The notes: generated by a model not told the origin, from the letters alone. Positions 31,943-44,866 are shown, counted from the stretch's first letter. The stretch: DNA of 64,000 bases from Prorocentrum cordatum (GCA_963575745.1 CAUYUJ010014340.1:231501-295500); one strand, 5' to 3'. Program-made: numbers and translations.

Positions 31943-33455
31943 GTCGCGACACTGGGCGACGAGCTTGGCTCGCCCGCCCTGGGCCCGATACATTGCCGAC
32001 GTGACCGTGGCCCCTGTCGGATTGCACTGCGGCCGGCATGTTAAATCGCACATGGGCCGCTGCCGGGCGGGTTTGTCTGCCGCGGTCCCCTCGCCCCCGC
32101 GGGCGTTCAATCGCTCTAGCCCAGCGCTCTGAACCGCGCGACCCGCGAATTGAAGCGCCTCCGGCCACGGCCCCGCGCTCGCAACCGCCCGGAGCAAGTC
32201 CCATTATGACGTGCATCTTCTTCCCTCTTCACAGCTATTCCCCCGGTCAATCGGGGGGGCCTCGCCCCGGCGACCCCCGGGTCAGTTCGCCGCGCGGGCA
32301 CGGGCGCGATGACTCCTGACTGGCCCACGCCGCCCGCCGAGCTGCGGCCCGGCTATGCAAGTCATCCTCGAGGCAACCTGTCTTCCTCGCCCCCCTTGCC
32401 GCTGTATTCTGCTAAACTGAGGGCTCCCACTTTGGCGCCAACGGTAAGTTGGTGACTGTTGCCGCATTGCACCGCGGACCCGAAACCAGCCTTCACTCTG
32501 ACTCTCGCGCGCGCAGCGCCCAGTCGATGTAGACTTCAGGCGCCTCGCGCACTCCCCGAATCAAGGCAACGCCCCGTTGAATCTACGCCCCCGGCACCTC
32601 TCACGAGCAACCCTGCCATCCGTGCGCGCTGCGAACTAGTGCGACGCAGCGCGCGACGCCATCCAGAGGGTCATTAGGCGGCCCTCGGCCAGCTCCGGCT
32701 TGCAATTTGCTGCGGAGGCACATTTCAATGACAGGAGGCTTCCCTGCTCTTTGACAAGAAATTTTTCTAACTTACCATTGGCCGTTCAATCACCAGCTGA
32801 ACTTATCTCAGCGCCCCTCTAGAACTGCGCTGCAACATTGACTCGGTCCGCTAACACTCCAATCGAGCGCCCACCGTCACTCCTCCACATTTCTCCTCCA
32901 CGTCCTGCGAGGGCCATCCTGTTTTCCCCTGTACTTTGACTGAATGTTTTTCCATGCGCTGTCAAGGCGGTGCCCGGCCCCGCATCAATTCTGCACGCCT
33001 ACAGTGCATCGCATGTGCTGGAGATCCCGCTTCACTCGCATATGGGTGCGACTTCTGGCCTTTTCCCCAACGAAATATGATGAAACCACATGCGTCCCGT
33101 CTTGGATATCTCAGACTCTCTTACGCTGCGCCTTCCCCCTGGCGCTGCCTCTGACGCAGCGTGGGCGCTGATTTAATGCGGCAACTGATCGCGCGAGTTT
33201 CGCAAATCTCCGCGGCCGCCCCAGCTGCCTCGCTGACGAATGCATCCTCGACGTCGATGAACCCGCACCCTGACTCACCATTCCCCTCGCCACCTCCTTC
33301 GTCGCCCACTTGACATCGCTCGCGGCGGGCGCGCGGACGCGCGCCAGCATGCGCAGGCGAGCGAAAGGAGCCCACCCGAAGGGCCCCTCGCGGCGGATAG
33401 TTCTGCTCATCATCCCCAGGAAGCGACTGCGATTCATGGTTTCTTGCATGCCGAA
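31943..33455. other. No gene seen
   Basis: Moderately GC-rich. A minus-strand frame at 33111-33449 (SRTIRREGPFGWAPFARLRM) looks protein-like but is not recognisable. No repeat structure noticed. Confidence 0.3.
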
Positions 33456-33464
33456 AGGAAGAAT

Positions 33465-34000
33465 TGGAGTGGCCCGTCGAGGTCTCGCTGCGTCGTCGCC
33501 CCGACGCCCACCTCTGTTTCCTCGGGCGGGGGGGGCCCGTTCAAGTCTCGCCGCGCCGCCGCCTGCTGCTGCCCCGCTGCCGCGCGCGCGGAGGCCCGTC
33601 GCGGTTTTGCCGCGTCGCTGCCCGCTGCCGCTTCGCTGCGGCCTCGCATGTCGAGGACTCGCCGCGTCGCCGCCCGTCGCCGCCCCGCCGCTCCCTCACT
33701 GCTGCCCATGCATGTTCTCGTCAGGGGTCCAACGTAGTTCCGCCGCGCCGCCGCCCCTCGCCGCCGCTCGTCGTAGCCATTGCCGCGCACTTGGATGGGA
33801 ACGTCGAAATTTCGCCGCGCCGCCGCCCGCTGCCGCCTCGCTGCCGCCCGCTAACTTGGGCGGGCCCGTCGAGAATTCGCCGCGCCGCCGCGTCGCCGCC
33901 AGCTTCCGCCTCGCTGCCGCATCGCCACCGCCCACTTGGTAGGCCCGTCGAGGTTTCACCGCGTCGCCGTCCGCGGCCGCCTCTCAGCCCCCTCACTGCC
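33465..34000 (+). repeat. 65-75 bp GC-rich tandem repeat, about eight copies
   Basis: Units share (G)CCCGTCGAGGTTTCGCCGCG and CCGCCCGCTGCCGCCTCGCT, beginning near 33474, 33540, 33595, 33650, 33735, 33805, 33867 and 33945. Degenerate copies; translated frames are repeated Pro/Arg/Ala peptides. Confidence 0.75.
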
Positions 34001-35718
34001 CGCCTACCTTTTGAGGCGAGGTTCCGCTGCGTCGCAAGCCATTGTACTCGCCGCTTGGACTGGCAGCCCCACTTCAGCCCCATTCCAATTCTCATTTCTA
34101 CTTGCAATGGCCCATTGACCGCGGTTCATGATGACAGGACCACTGGTCGAACTGCAACGTCGTCCGATCCCAAGCGCCCTCGCCGTCGGCCCCCTCGGAA
34201 TGCGCGCGCCAGCGCAGGGCGCCCCACTGGTCTGCAAGCGCCCAGTTCCACGGCCACCAAGACGACGCCGATGCCTCGTGAGATGTCAATTCTCAGCGGG
34301 AGCTGCATTGACCTCGCCTGCGTTGCCCTTCATTTCATTCAGCAATGCCTCGCAACATCTGTCTGCTAGCGGTTTGCCACGCTCGATGACCGCCCACCCA
34401 CTTCCAGGGCCCCCAGCGCGGCGATTCCACACCCTCGCGGGCTTCGTCGAGTCGGCCGCCCCCCGCGCACCCCGCGCCCAGCATGGCCGGCTCGTCCTCG
34501 CGCTGCACCGTGACTCCGAAAGTCCTTCTTGGAGGATCACGGGTAGCAGCGGGACTGAATGGGCGCACGTCTGGCAGCGGCTGACCCAGCGCTCGAGGTG
34601 AAGCACGCCCGCGCGGCCCTCTGCCCTCCTCGCCAGCGTTCTTCTGGCCGCTGACTGCCGGGCAACTTCTCCGCCCGAATGCGCAGCCATCTCCTCCGCT
34701 CGCGCGCCCGCGCGCCCTTGCCTCGACCTCGGCGCGGCCCGGCTGGATGGGGCGCGGGGGGGCCTCGCGGCACCCGCGGCCGCAGCCCCCCCCGCATCTG
34801 CCGGCGCGGTGCCCCGCTCATTCCGGGGGCCCTGTCGAAGCCGCCCCTTGATCGACAAGAATTAGCCATGCGCGATTACTTTACGAAGTTGAAGCAAACG
34901 TTGTCTCCTGCGGCACCCGGCCTTGCCCGCCGCGCACGCCGCCGCCGTCGCGCTGGCCCCCTTCGCCCCCGACGCCGGGCGCCACGCTGCGACTCAGCGC
35001 CGCATCATCGGCCCCGCCCCCCGACGCAAGGCCCCACTGGCAACCCGCCCGGCCCGCGCCGCGCGCCGCCGACGCCACTTGCATCGCCGTTCTACGAGCG
35101 CGCATTCAATCTCTCCCCCGGGCCAACCCCCATGTTGGGCGCAAAACTTTTCGCGAGACTCGGTGCTCAGAGACTCTGGCGTCTTGATGCAATCCTGCCG
35201 CCAGCCGCCCGACGATTCGCCTGCGCGGATCGCGGCTATCTCGGGAGTTGTAAATCTGCACGGGATTGGCAACGCATGCGAGGGCGCGCATTTCAACCGC
35301 TGCTCAATGAAGGCAGTCCGACGCTCAAACAATAACAGATAATCGCTTGCCTTCCTCGGTCTGTCGCGTGTCATTGTCAAACTCATACTCGCCGATCAGT
35401 TTGATCATGTCACTGCCGCGTGCCACTTGAATACTTCCACGTGGGCTACCAAGACTTCTCTTTCTTATAGCCCACGCAGCGTGCCCAACTATCCGAGCCC
35501 TCGAGCTTTCCATGGGAACGCCCCCCTGGATCTTCATCTCCCCAAGTGACCTCATCCTCGTTTTAGGTGTAGCCATTCATCAATGTCATGTTGCGACTGC
35601 GGCTCCACTCGCGATCTGGTAAACCGAATTGCAATCAGCTGTTCACTCAGAAACAGTAGTTCGTCACCTTATTCCCTCGTGTCTGGCACCTCTCCATCCG
35701 TAATTTCCAAGTTGGCGC
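34001..35718. other. No gene seen
   Basis: GC-rich with several overlapping 60-220 codon frames on both strands, none with a domain. Confidence 0.3.
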
Positions 35719-35913
35719 TCAATATGTTAGTTCTCGTCCGCTATCATGATTCACTCGGGCTGGAACGTTGGGCAAACTGCCATCCCATGTGCGACACTTC
35801 GGCCAGTCACCGCTGAAGTTTTTCAGCGACTGCATGGCCATTGACTCACGGATTGCTTTTTCATTCCCAAAACCCCTGCCTGGTCCTGGTTGGCCAATGA
35901 ATTTCGTGAACAA
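35719..35913 (-). pseudogene. Possible copia gag fragment
   Basis: The segment NEKAIRESMAMQSLKNF and GDWPKCRTWDGSL resembles the conserved gag block of dinoflagellate copia elements (a KxI-x-ES-K-A-x2-L-K ... FRxW pattern, from general knowledge). The frame stops after 64 codons. Single weak match. Confidence 0.3.
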
Positions 35914-37590
35914 GTTGCTGGCGCTCCACCTATATTCAACGAGTTTCCGATCTTCCTAATCTGCTAGTATGCATTCGGTTTAGTTCCCTGTTTCTTCACG
36001 CATGCGACCACGACTGACTGTGCTTATCCGTGCTGCATCTGATTTACCAAAACGCAATGCAACAGCGCTTTCCTGAAACATGTGTTTGGTTGCCGCTCGC
36101 CTCTGCTCACCAATACGATGCGTGGTCTCGTTGGATTCAGTTTGTAGGGCAGCCGCGACGAACTCGAAATCACCTGCTTGGCACGCAGCCAACCTGCTTG
36201 GCACGCACCCAAGCATAGTGTTCCAAAGTGGACCTGGCTGAAGTCGAACCACTCTTGACGTGTAGCCAGTACTCTCTGCGCGGGTCCAGCCATGACCTCG
36301 TTCTGCCACCATCCAAACTTTCACAGATGATATAATTGAGGATGTTGCTGAAATCTTCGGTGACAAAAACAGCACAGCTACTTTCTGCAAGGGTGCCGCT
36401 GGGCGGCGGCCTTGACTCCTGGAGCCTATTTGCCCAACAATCAAAATCAGAAGGCGGGATGACACCGCAGGCAGCGTGCGCATAAAGCATATTACGTGAA
36501 GAGAAACGCCGAGCAAACGCACTGCTCACCAACGCATCCCTGTGGAAGGAAAACGTCCGGCACACGCGCGGAAGAGAGGGGGTTAGAGGCTCAGGGAGGG
36601 TAGAGAGAACGGCAAGCGAAACAGGCAGCACGTGCTTTCAAACAAGCCGAGCTCCATCATGCCACCGCTGTCGTGGACGAGGGGTTACCCGTCTCGTATC
36701 CGCGCGCCCGGCATGAACGCTGTAGCTGTTCTTGGTGCCAGCATTCGCCTTGCCAGTGTAAATTGTGCGCCGCCCAGGAACGGCGATTGCATGGCCGTTC
36801 ATGGTGCCGGCGCCAGTCCAACACCCGTACGTATACACTGAAGATGGTTCCACCAACGCGCCTCTGCTTACAGAGGTCATTGGCCTCCCGGGCCTCTCGG
36901 CGAAAAAAATGGCAAGCGCCTTCTACACGGCCTGCCGCGGCACCCGCCTCAGAATACTGACAATGCGGCACTGACACGTATCGACCCGCCCTTCCAGGGT
37001 GGTGGCTGGCGGCCACATGCTGCAACGAGAATCGAACACAGCCAGCACCGAGCGATCAAGAAGGCGAAGACGTCGCCGCAGAGGGACGTGCCGCAATCCA
37101 TGCAATGCACACTTGGCCCAAACAGCACGCCACACGGCGGCCATGGCTCTGCCGACACACATCGTGCACGATCCCGTACCCTCCAGGATGTGGCCAACAT
37201 CTTCACAAAAAGCAGATTGCTTCCAAACGGCTGTGTCCGAAACGGACGCATCCCCTCCTGCAGGAACCATGCAAAACATGCTGGAATCATTGATGCGGAA
37301 CCCCCGATTGAAGAAACACGGGGACTCGAGTATATCCAACAAACACGTCAAACTACAAAGGGAATTGCTTACGAATACATGCTGCCAACGTATGTGGCAA
37401 TGGCGATGTGCTGGGCTTCGTCTAAGAAGCCCCGCCGCCGGCAGTCATCTAGCATCTTCTCGAGCGTCGCCTCGACTGGAACACGGCCTAAGACACCGGC
37501 CACCCGGCTCCCAGTGACACTCCCGCGGGATCGCTTGCCCAGCTCCGCATCGACGTCACCAACGCACAAACTCGCTACTTGAAGCAACTG
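35914..37590. other. No confidently supported gene
   Basis: Includes a 164-codon plus frame (37088-37582) containing DVANIFTK, reminiscent of the copia RNase H tail (VADIFTK), and a minus frame at 37369-37590 with VEATLEKMLDDCRRRGFLDEA. Neither is supported by a second motif. Confidence 0.25.
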
Positions 37591-37596
37591 ATGGCG

Positions 37597-37597
37597 A

Positions 37598-37640
<43 letters not shown>

Positions 37641-37647
37641 ATGCTGA

Positions 37648-37702
<55 letters not shown>
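37597..37702 (+). repeat. (CTG)n triplet microsatellite
   Basis: CTG/GCT repeats with two ATG/ATT interruptions. Confidence 0.95.
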
Positions 37703-38215
37703 AGCAGCAGCTCGAATGGCATGCCTCGAGAAACGCACCACTGCAACACCCCCAAAAAAGGGAGAGAGTCGTGAGTCATGAGGCTTCAATATCGCTCTGA
37801 GACATCGCCGATTGGCTGACATCGTCCAGGCCTCGCTCGACAACGAGGTGCGTGGTGTCCAGTGCTTGCGTGAATGGCCGAGCTCCGACCCAGCAGCACT
37901 GTGGCACGATCAACCAATCCAAAACATAGTGATCAGCCGGGAAGGACATGATGACTCGGAGCTGCGTGGGTTTGGGAGTGGAGGTTCCCTTCCCCCTCAC
38001 GTGCTTCGCAGCACCAACCCTCGACATGGCAACGCTAGAGGCCACTGATGCGTTAAAACAGCGAGTAGTGAGATCCAGAGCGCACTTGTAAATCAAATGG
38101 CGCATATGCACACAACGCCCGTCATGATCAAGTTTGCCTCTATGTTTTGGGCGTGCGACCGCGGCCGACACGTCTGCAGCAGTAGCAGTAATTTGGTGTC
38201 TGTAAAACAAGCAGC
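37703..38215. other. No gene assigned
   Basis: A minus frame (37776-38234) contains protein-like stretches (TQLRVIMSFPADHYVLDWLI, LDTTHLVVERGLDDV) without a recognisable family; it could be an exon. Confidence 0.25.
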
Positions 38216-38285
38216 ACCTCCTCCTCCTCCCCATCCTCCTCCTCCTCCTCCTCCTCCTCCTCCTCCTCCTCCTCCTCCTCCTCCT
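38216..38285 (+). repeat. (CTC)n microsatellite
   Basis: About 70 bp of CTC with one CAT slip. Confidence 0.95.
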
Positions 38286-38749
38286 CTACTTTCATCCCTC
38301 CCTCTCGGATCCCTTCCTCCCTCCTTCCCCACCCCACCCCACCGCGTACCCACCCCAACACAACGCTGGAGTGGTGGGGCTGGTGGTGCAGCAGGGGCCT
38401 CCCCAGGGCATCCTCGCGTGCGCCCTTGTCATCGGTCGCCTCGTCGAAGTCGGGCAGCTCGTCGGCCTCGAAGGCAAGGAGAGTGAGGCAGGAAGCAGGG
38501 AGGAAGACGAGAGCGACTGGGCGAATCCGCCGGCCCCCTTGTGGGGCCACCAGGCTGTAGGCGCGAGGTTCGCAGTTTCCTGTACCAGTTGTAGATTGTA
38601 GTTTCCAGTGTTACAGTTCTGCTTCTTGCTGGTTACTGTAACTAGTTGATTGACCGCGCGAGGGGGGGGGAGGCCCAAACGGGATTTTTAGCGTCTCCTG
38701 GGCGCGTTGTCTGAATTGCTGGGGGGGCTCGAAATCGACACCCCTTACG

Positions 38750-39105
38750 CAGATCCGCGGGGTCAGGGTCCAAAAACACATGGGATTTGCCACATTTCTG
38801 AAATTCGGTGCCACCCCTCACGCAGATCCGCGGGGTCAGGGTCCAAAAACATTTGCCACATTTCTGAAATTCGGTGCCACCCCTCGCAGATCGCAGATCA
38901 CGCGATCCGCGGGGTCAGGGTCCAAAAACACAGGGATTTGCCACATTTCTGAAATTCGGTGCCACCCTTCACGCTCATCCATCGCAAGGCGTGGTAACCC
39001 AAACTGCGAGAACTCCCTCGGCCCTTTAATCGCAAGGTGTGGTAACCAAGCCCGTAAACCATACACGTCTTACCAATCGCCAGGTGTGGTAACCCCTCTT
39101 GTGAT
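38750..39105 (+). repeat. Two adjoining tandem repeats
   Basis: First: three ~70-bp units with GATCCGCGGGGTCAGGGTCC, AAAAACA and TTGCCACATTTCTGAAATTC (38753-38970). Second: three ~45-bp units with CGCAAGG(C/T)GTGGTAACC at about 38984, 39030 and 39075. Between 38290 and 38750 no gene was seen. Confidence 0.8.
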
Positions 39106-39397
39106 CAGTTGGTTTTGCTGATTGCGAATCGGCTTCGCATGAAGTTTCGATACTGCTTCACGACAGCGCCAAGGCCTCATGACTTAGCTCTTCCATGGCC
39201 CATTCTCCGAGAGAGGGGGCCGGCGGCAGGGGGCGAAGCCCTTACGGATTACAACATTCGGAGCGCATGTCTGCGCGCATACGCAGCGGCATGCCTCGGC
39301 CACACGCTACGAGCACAGCACTGCTGACATTTACTTCCGCTGCATGTGAGGGATTTGCCTTCGCTGTCCACTTGGCCCGAACTGTAGCCCTCAAGCT

Positions 39398-39572
39398 CAA
39401 GACGAAGCCATGACGAGGATAACATCGGGTGAGGACAAATCGAGAATCTCTGAGATCCGGCGGCTCTGGAGGATGTCTCGGGCGCCGCGGCCTTCTCAGA
39501 GCGTTCCGGAACGCTCTACGGGCGTTCCGGAACGCTGTGGAACGGATTTTCCTCGTCTTAGCCCCGCCCGAG
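39398..39572 (+). repeat. Dispersed repeat, partner of 49433-49567
   Basis: Shared blocks AAGACGAAGCCA, AAATCGAGAATCTCTGAGATCC, GGCTCTGGAGGATG and CTTAGCCCCGC. This copy has an extra tandem GCGTTCCGGAACGCT palindrome at about 39500-39530. It directly precedes the LTR-like block of element B and may be its outer part. Confidence 0.65.
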
Positions 39573-39672
39573 AGCTACTACGCGTGCGGTGTGAAAACAT
39601 TATCGAATACTGTTCTTATTGTTCTACAGATTGCAGATCGTCAAAAACTTCGGGAGCTTTGATCAATTCATG
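39569..39672 (+). repeat. LTR-like block of element B (5')
   Basis: GAGCTACTACGCGTGCGGTG ... TTGCAGATC ... CTTTGATCAATTC aligns with 46810-46916 at roughly three quarters identity over ~105 bp, same orientation. Confidence 0.55.
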
Positions 39673-40857
39673 TTGATAGCGGGTCCAGTCACGACTGGTT
39701 CGCACCCTCCACATCTCCAGAGCGTGCTGGACAACCAGCGCGGCAGCAAGGACGACAGCCGCAACAGCAGCCGCAACCAGGGATCCACCTCCAGCAAGGT
39801 CCTCGCCTTCAGCGACAGCGATGACATTTTCGGCCTCACTGAGCTCAGCATCATCACGATGGCGAAGGGCAGTGGCTACACTGCGTGGGACGGCATGGTA
39901 GCTCAACCAGACAGAGCTCACTCCTCCTCCTCCTCCTCCTCCTCCTCCTCCCCCTCCTCCTCGAAACTGACTCTGGAGAAGACCGGAGGCGAAGCAGCTC
40001 TCTTGCTGGCAGCAGGCTTCACTGGCAAAGCCTGGGACGAGATTGATGACATCCCCACCGACGACCTGACGAAGCCAGGCGCAGCATCTTAGCTCATGGA
40101 CAAGCTACAGTCGGACTTGATTGGACACGACACGCGAGAGGACACAAGACCATTCCGAGCGCTACATTGCCATAGGAATGTAGGAGGCATAGGTCGCGAG
40201 ACACAGGACACAAGGGTACCCTTCATTTGGCAGGATCGAACTACTAATCAGTGCCGTCTGTACGAAAGAGATTCAACATGGACGACCAGACAAAGCTGGC
40301 AGACGACTTCGAGTAGTGGTGCTGCAGGAGGGAGCGTACGAAGGGTGAGACGCTTTTCTCCTACATCTCCCAGATAAGAGCAGCGGAGCGCAAGCTCAAG
40401 ACCCACGACGTCCAGCTACCAGCCGAAGTTCGAGGTTGGCTAGTTCTGCGACGCGGCGGCTACATCTCAGACCAGAAGGCCGTGATCATGTCCATCGTCG
40501 GCAAAGACATCACCCGGGACACAGTACTACGTCGATGAAGATGACGAAGATTGCCCAGAGGAGCAGGAATACCACGTTCAGGACTACGACGAGCCCGAGT
40601 TGGAGGAAGGGTACTGGCAGCAGTACTGGGCCGAGGGCGACGACAACTGGCACGACTGCGACGAAGACTACTACCAGCCCGACCCCAACGCCAGCCAGGA
40701 CTACGATGTCGCTCAGTTCGGCGATGTATACGCGGCCTACACGGACGCGAGGAAGCGGTTCAATGACCTACGCCTACCTCGAGGATTCTACCCAGTCGCG
40801 TCGATGGTGGAGCCTGGTAGCAATAGTAGTGGCCCCTCCAGACAAAAGGAAAATTAG
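39619..40857 (+). pseudogene. Gag of element B
   Basis: The N-terminal frame ends at 40092. The recognisable gag core is 40279-40540: DDQTKLADDFE, TAG at 40314-40316, then RTKGETLFSYISQIRAAERK and VQLPAEVRGWLVLRRGG, the usual copia gag pattern (GE-x2-F-x-Y, L-P-x-EV-x-GW-x-LL). An acidic, Tyr-rich C-terminal part follows in another frame (EEGYWQQYWAEGDDN, AYTDARKRFNDLRLPRGFYP). A Gly/Ser/Lys-rich tail reaches 40920. No zinc knuckle was found. Confidence 0.6.
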
Positions 40858-40927
40858 CAGGACGAGGCAGGTCAAAAGGCAAAGGCGGACGATCATCATC
40901 CAACGGCAGCTCTGGCCGTAAGAAGGA

Positions 40928-41503
40928 ATGCAACATCCGCTCAAAAGAATCCCTACGTTCGGCCACGGCCGAGTGCAGCGCAGCGAGAGGACGCAGCGAG
41001 GAGACCAACCCCAAGGACCGAGGAAGCAACCACACAACAACGACAGCATGATGGTAGACGAGGTATACTGGGACGAACGGTGGCGCGACGACGTTCATGT
41101 CAGGACAGAACACCATCAAGGGCTCCCTCAAGAGGCCCGCAGCAAGGGCTACCCGATCGAGCAGCTCAAGTGCACGCGGCCATTCCGCTTCGGGAACGGC
41201 AAGATCAAGCGCGCACTCTGGTGCGGCGTGATCCCAGCGAGTATCAAGAAGCGCAAGGGCATCCCCTACATCTGCGTGGCGCCAGGGCGAACGCCCATGC
41301 TGTTCCCGAGGCCCCTGCTAGAGGAGTTCAGGGTCCAGGTCGACTACGCGACTCGGAAGATATCCTCAGGCGCCGAGTTCAGGGACGCGACGCTCTCCCC
41401 ACAAGGCCATTACATGGTGGACCTACTGGAGGACCTGGACGACATGAAAGATCAAGTGGAGTTGGACTATCATTACGAGCCCGTGGACGCGAAGCAGTTC
41501 TAG
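40928..41503 (+). pseudogene. Retropepsin-like protease of element B, C-terminal half
   Basis: TRPFRFGNGKIKRALWCGVI, VAPGRTPMLFPRPLLEEF and GHYMVDLLEDL match the flap and C-terminal pattern of dinoflagellate copia proteases (FRFGNG ... PG-x-P-x-L-x-RP-x-LE ... GHY). The catalytic DTG block before it is not intact in any frame. 41504-42430 then holds only broken frames. Confidence 0.5.
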
Positions 41504-42429
41504 AGCAGGACGGGGACAGCATCAGCGCCATGCAGTTCTTAGACGAGATCTACGAACAACCCGACGAGGTGTTCGTAGCACCCATCTGCGAAGCTTGGTC
41601 AAACATTCGGCGTTTCGACATTGGGCGGAGGTGGGGGGGAGGGGGGGGTCCAATTCCGGACCTCTGCTTAAGGCGACTGTTTGGAACCGTGCGTCCTCCG
41701 GGGGAGACTCCACCTGCTCGAAACAGGCGCCAAACACACCCAAGATCCACTCCACGGGGGAGGGGGGGGGGCGAGGGTCCGCGCCGATCGGCAAAACAAT
41801 GAATAAGAAAACGATCACCGTGCAGGAGTTGAACATTCACCGGCATCCCAGATGCAAGGGAGTGTCTCGCGGAGCTGCGCGGGTGGCATCATCGAAAGCA
41901 TCCGAGGTTCACGGCGGACGTCGACCACGTGCAGCAGCAGGGGCGGACGACGCGCACACGTCGGGCAGCCAGCCCGCTGCACCGAGAGCCTGGCACGGCG
42001 GCGCTCTCGAAGCCCACGGGGCACGAGGCCGCGTTCGGCCGGCGCGTGCACGGCCTGACCACACCGGGCAGTGACCTGCCACGACCGGGACAGCCAAGAA
42101 GCACGTGGCGACCATCGTGACGACGACGTGCGGTCGAGCCCATCCGCACACAACGCTGGGAGGCAGCGTCAACGGCGCACGCATCGAGCGCACGAGGTAC
42201 GCGGAGAACTGCCCCCCTTCACGCTCGCAGCCACGTTGGCTCGGGTCGTGGCGGAGCACGAGATCGGGGATCTCTACAGCGGCGAGGGAGGACAGCACCG
42301 AGGACACCAACGCCACCGACCCCAGCGAAGAGAAGAGGAGGAGACAATTCACGCACACCGGCAACTTCGCGAGAAGTACGGCACGGAGGCACCACGACAC
42401 TACGATACGTCAAGCGACTGCATCGGAAT

Positions 42430-43764
42430 ATGGGCCACCCCAGACCGTTGGTCCTGCACCGACTGCTACAGCCAGCGGGCGCACAGGACAGCGTCCTGCA
42501 ATGCACATCTGAATATCGATGTGAACACTGTGTGGAGCGTCAGCGACCTCCAAAAGCACCCGACGCCAGCGTGAAACAGGCGACGAAGATCAACGAGACG
42601 ATCTACACCGACGTGTTCTGGATCAGGACGGCGACTGGCAAGGCAGCAGTACTCTCGATGGTAGACGGAGCCACCTGGTACTGCCCACTACGACCCATCA
42701 AGACAGAAACGGCGGACAAGCTAGTCAAGGCAGTCGAGCGAGCCTGGATCAGGCAATGCGGCCCGACGAATGAGCTCAGGATGGACGACGGCTCGGGATT
42801 CGCATCCGAGAGGTTCACGCAATTCTTGAAGAAGCAATGGATACTCATCGTGATCGCGGCAGGCGAAGCTCACGCCAGACTGGGAATAGTGCAGCGACGC
42901 CACCAACTAGTGAGAGATGATATCGAGCTCTACTGCAACGACGCGATCGAGCGAGGAGCCAACACCATAATCAAAGAGGAGCTGATCACCGAGGCGTGCA
43001 CCTACGTACCTCACCAGGTGAACCGACTGGCGTTCACCAAGGGATCTGCTTCATGCCAATGGGCACTCGGCGTGGACCTTAAGATGACTATTACGAACTC
43101 CAGCGACAAGTTCTCACCAGCCACCCTCTACCAGATGAAGGAGGACGAGGGCTTCAACAACGTGCTGGAAAAGCGCTCGATGGCTGCGACAGCCTTCACA
43201 AAGGCAGACGCCTCAGCCAAACTCAACCGCGCCCTCCTACGACGACACGTTGCTCTCAAGCACGACTTCATCAGTGGACAGTGGTGCTACTACTGGCGCG
43301 AGGGCAAGACGAACAAGCTCATCAAGAATAAATGGAAGGGACCAACCATCGTCGTATTCAAGGCGATGCGACCAGACGATGTGGGCCCCGGGATCTACTG
43401 GATCGTGCGCGGCACCCAGCTACTCCGATGTGCCCCAGAGCACATACGACTCGACGTGAGCGACCAGGAGTGCGTCATGCTCGAGAACCTCGACAAGTCC
43501 AAGGACACTTTGCGCGGCATGCGCTGGACTGGAGTTACGCAACTACACGACGTGCGCGAGCAGCAGACACCCTTCGAGGCGCCAGGCGATTCCGACATGG
43601 ACGTCGACGAGGAGGACGAGGATGACCACAACCAGCAGCCACCTGCCGAGCGACACCGAGGAGCATCCTCAGCGACGACCCCAATCCCAACTGCAACGGT
43701 AGGCATCTTCATGAGCGGCAGCATCATCAGGAGCGGTACCGCCAACTCCTACGATGACCCCTAG
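42430..43764 (+). pseudogene. Integrase of element B with a substituted catalytic residue
   Basis: DDE-type core: first acid in IYTDVFWI, second in RMDDGSGF, third position in GIVQRRH, where the family has VERRH. The residue 35 positions after the first Asp of MDD is Gln (CAG at about 42892-42894), so the catalytic Glu is lost by one base change. GEAHARLG before it is typical. A C-terminal part with W-x-G-P-x-x-V (WKGPTIVV) and VRGTQLLRCAPEHIR follows. 444 codons without a stop. It would insert the cDNA if active. Confidence 0.75.
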
Positions 43765-43997
43765 CGTAACTCATCCTGCAGCGGCGGCAGCAGCACCACC
43801 AGACGAGGACCACGACGTCGACATGGCCATGCCAGAGGGGAGCTCAATGGGTCAGCCAGACGAGGAGCAAATGCCTCCGACGTCACTACCCGCAGCAGAC
43901 GGACAACAGAAACCTACGACGCCAACACCACCTGTAAAACCACCACCCGTAATTCTGGTACGGACCCCCACTCCGCGAGAGCCGACGTCGACTTGAC

Positions 43998-44866
43998 GTG
44001 GCCGAGGCAGCGATCTTCCGACGGCTTGACGGGGTATATCAAGGATCCTCTCTGGCGGAATCAGCTCACAGCTCAGCAATACCAGTACCCCACAGTGCCG
44101 ACGACGAGCTCGCAACCTTGAAGCTCGTACTGGAGGATAGCAACCTACAATTCGGACGGGACTTCGACGGCACGCAGGCCAAGCTCAACGACATCTACTC
44201 GAGCGTATCCACCCGCGACATGAAAACCGACGAGAGAGCAGCACTCGTGGAAGGTAAGCGGAAGGAGCTCGAAGAACTATTCGGCCACGACATGTGTGAG
44301 TTCCACAAGCCGACCAGCCAGGAGGACCCGGCACGGAGAATAAAGGCTAAGTGTGTACTCAAGTGGGCGAAGAACGACGACGGCCCGCCCAGGGCGAAAG
44401 CACGTTTCGTACTACAGCGGTAAGGTACCGACGGCATCACCTACGGCATCGAAAGCCTACTACTTGCAGCAAACAACGCATGGAGATTGTGGACGGCACA
44501 TGTGGCGACGGCATTTCTTCAAGAACGACCGCAAGAGAGAATTCTATACGAAGGTTCCCAAGGACGCGGCACACCTCGTCGGAGCTGACGCCGAGACGCT
44601 CACGAAGCTCATTCAGCCTATCTTTGAACGGCCTGGTGGACGCCCCCAGGCGATGGTGGCAGCGAGCAGTGGACGGTCTCAACGCATGTGGACTCAAACA
44701 ACATCCCCTAGACCTGAGCGTGTTCACGAGTTTCGTCAAGGACGGCAACAACGACGGGTTCGCACTTGTGTACGTAGACAACATGCTTGGAGGTGGAGAC
44801 CAGAGCCAACGAAGCAACTACGACGAGATCACCAAGAAGGACAAGAAGAAGTTCAAGCTCAGATAG
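43998..44866 (+). pseudogene. Reverse transcriptase of element B, frameshifted
   Basis: KAKCVLKWAKNDDGPPRAKARFVLQ is followed by a frame break at 44420, then FLQ-type motif A remnants near 44510, VDAPRRWWQRAVDGLNACGL and LVYVDNMLGGG (active site YVDN instead of YVDD, about 44770-44795), ending at 44866. At least three frame changes. Confidence 0.7.

Noticed and set aside
37088-37582. Copia RNase H tail (DVANIFTK)
   Set aside because: Only one eight-residue resemblance; no other RNase H motif in the same or neighbouring frame.
38750-39105. CRISPR-like array
   Set aside because: Repeats are ~70 and ~45 bp with no unique spacers of even length, no cas genes, and the DNA is eukaryotic nuclear.
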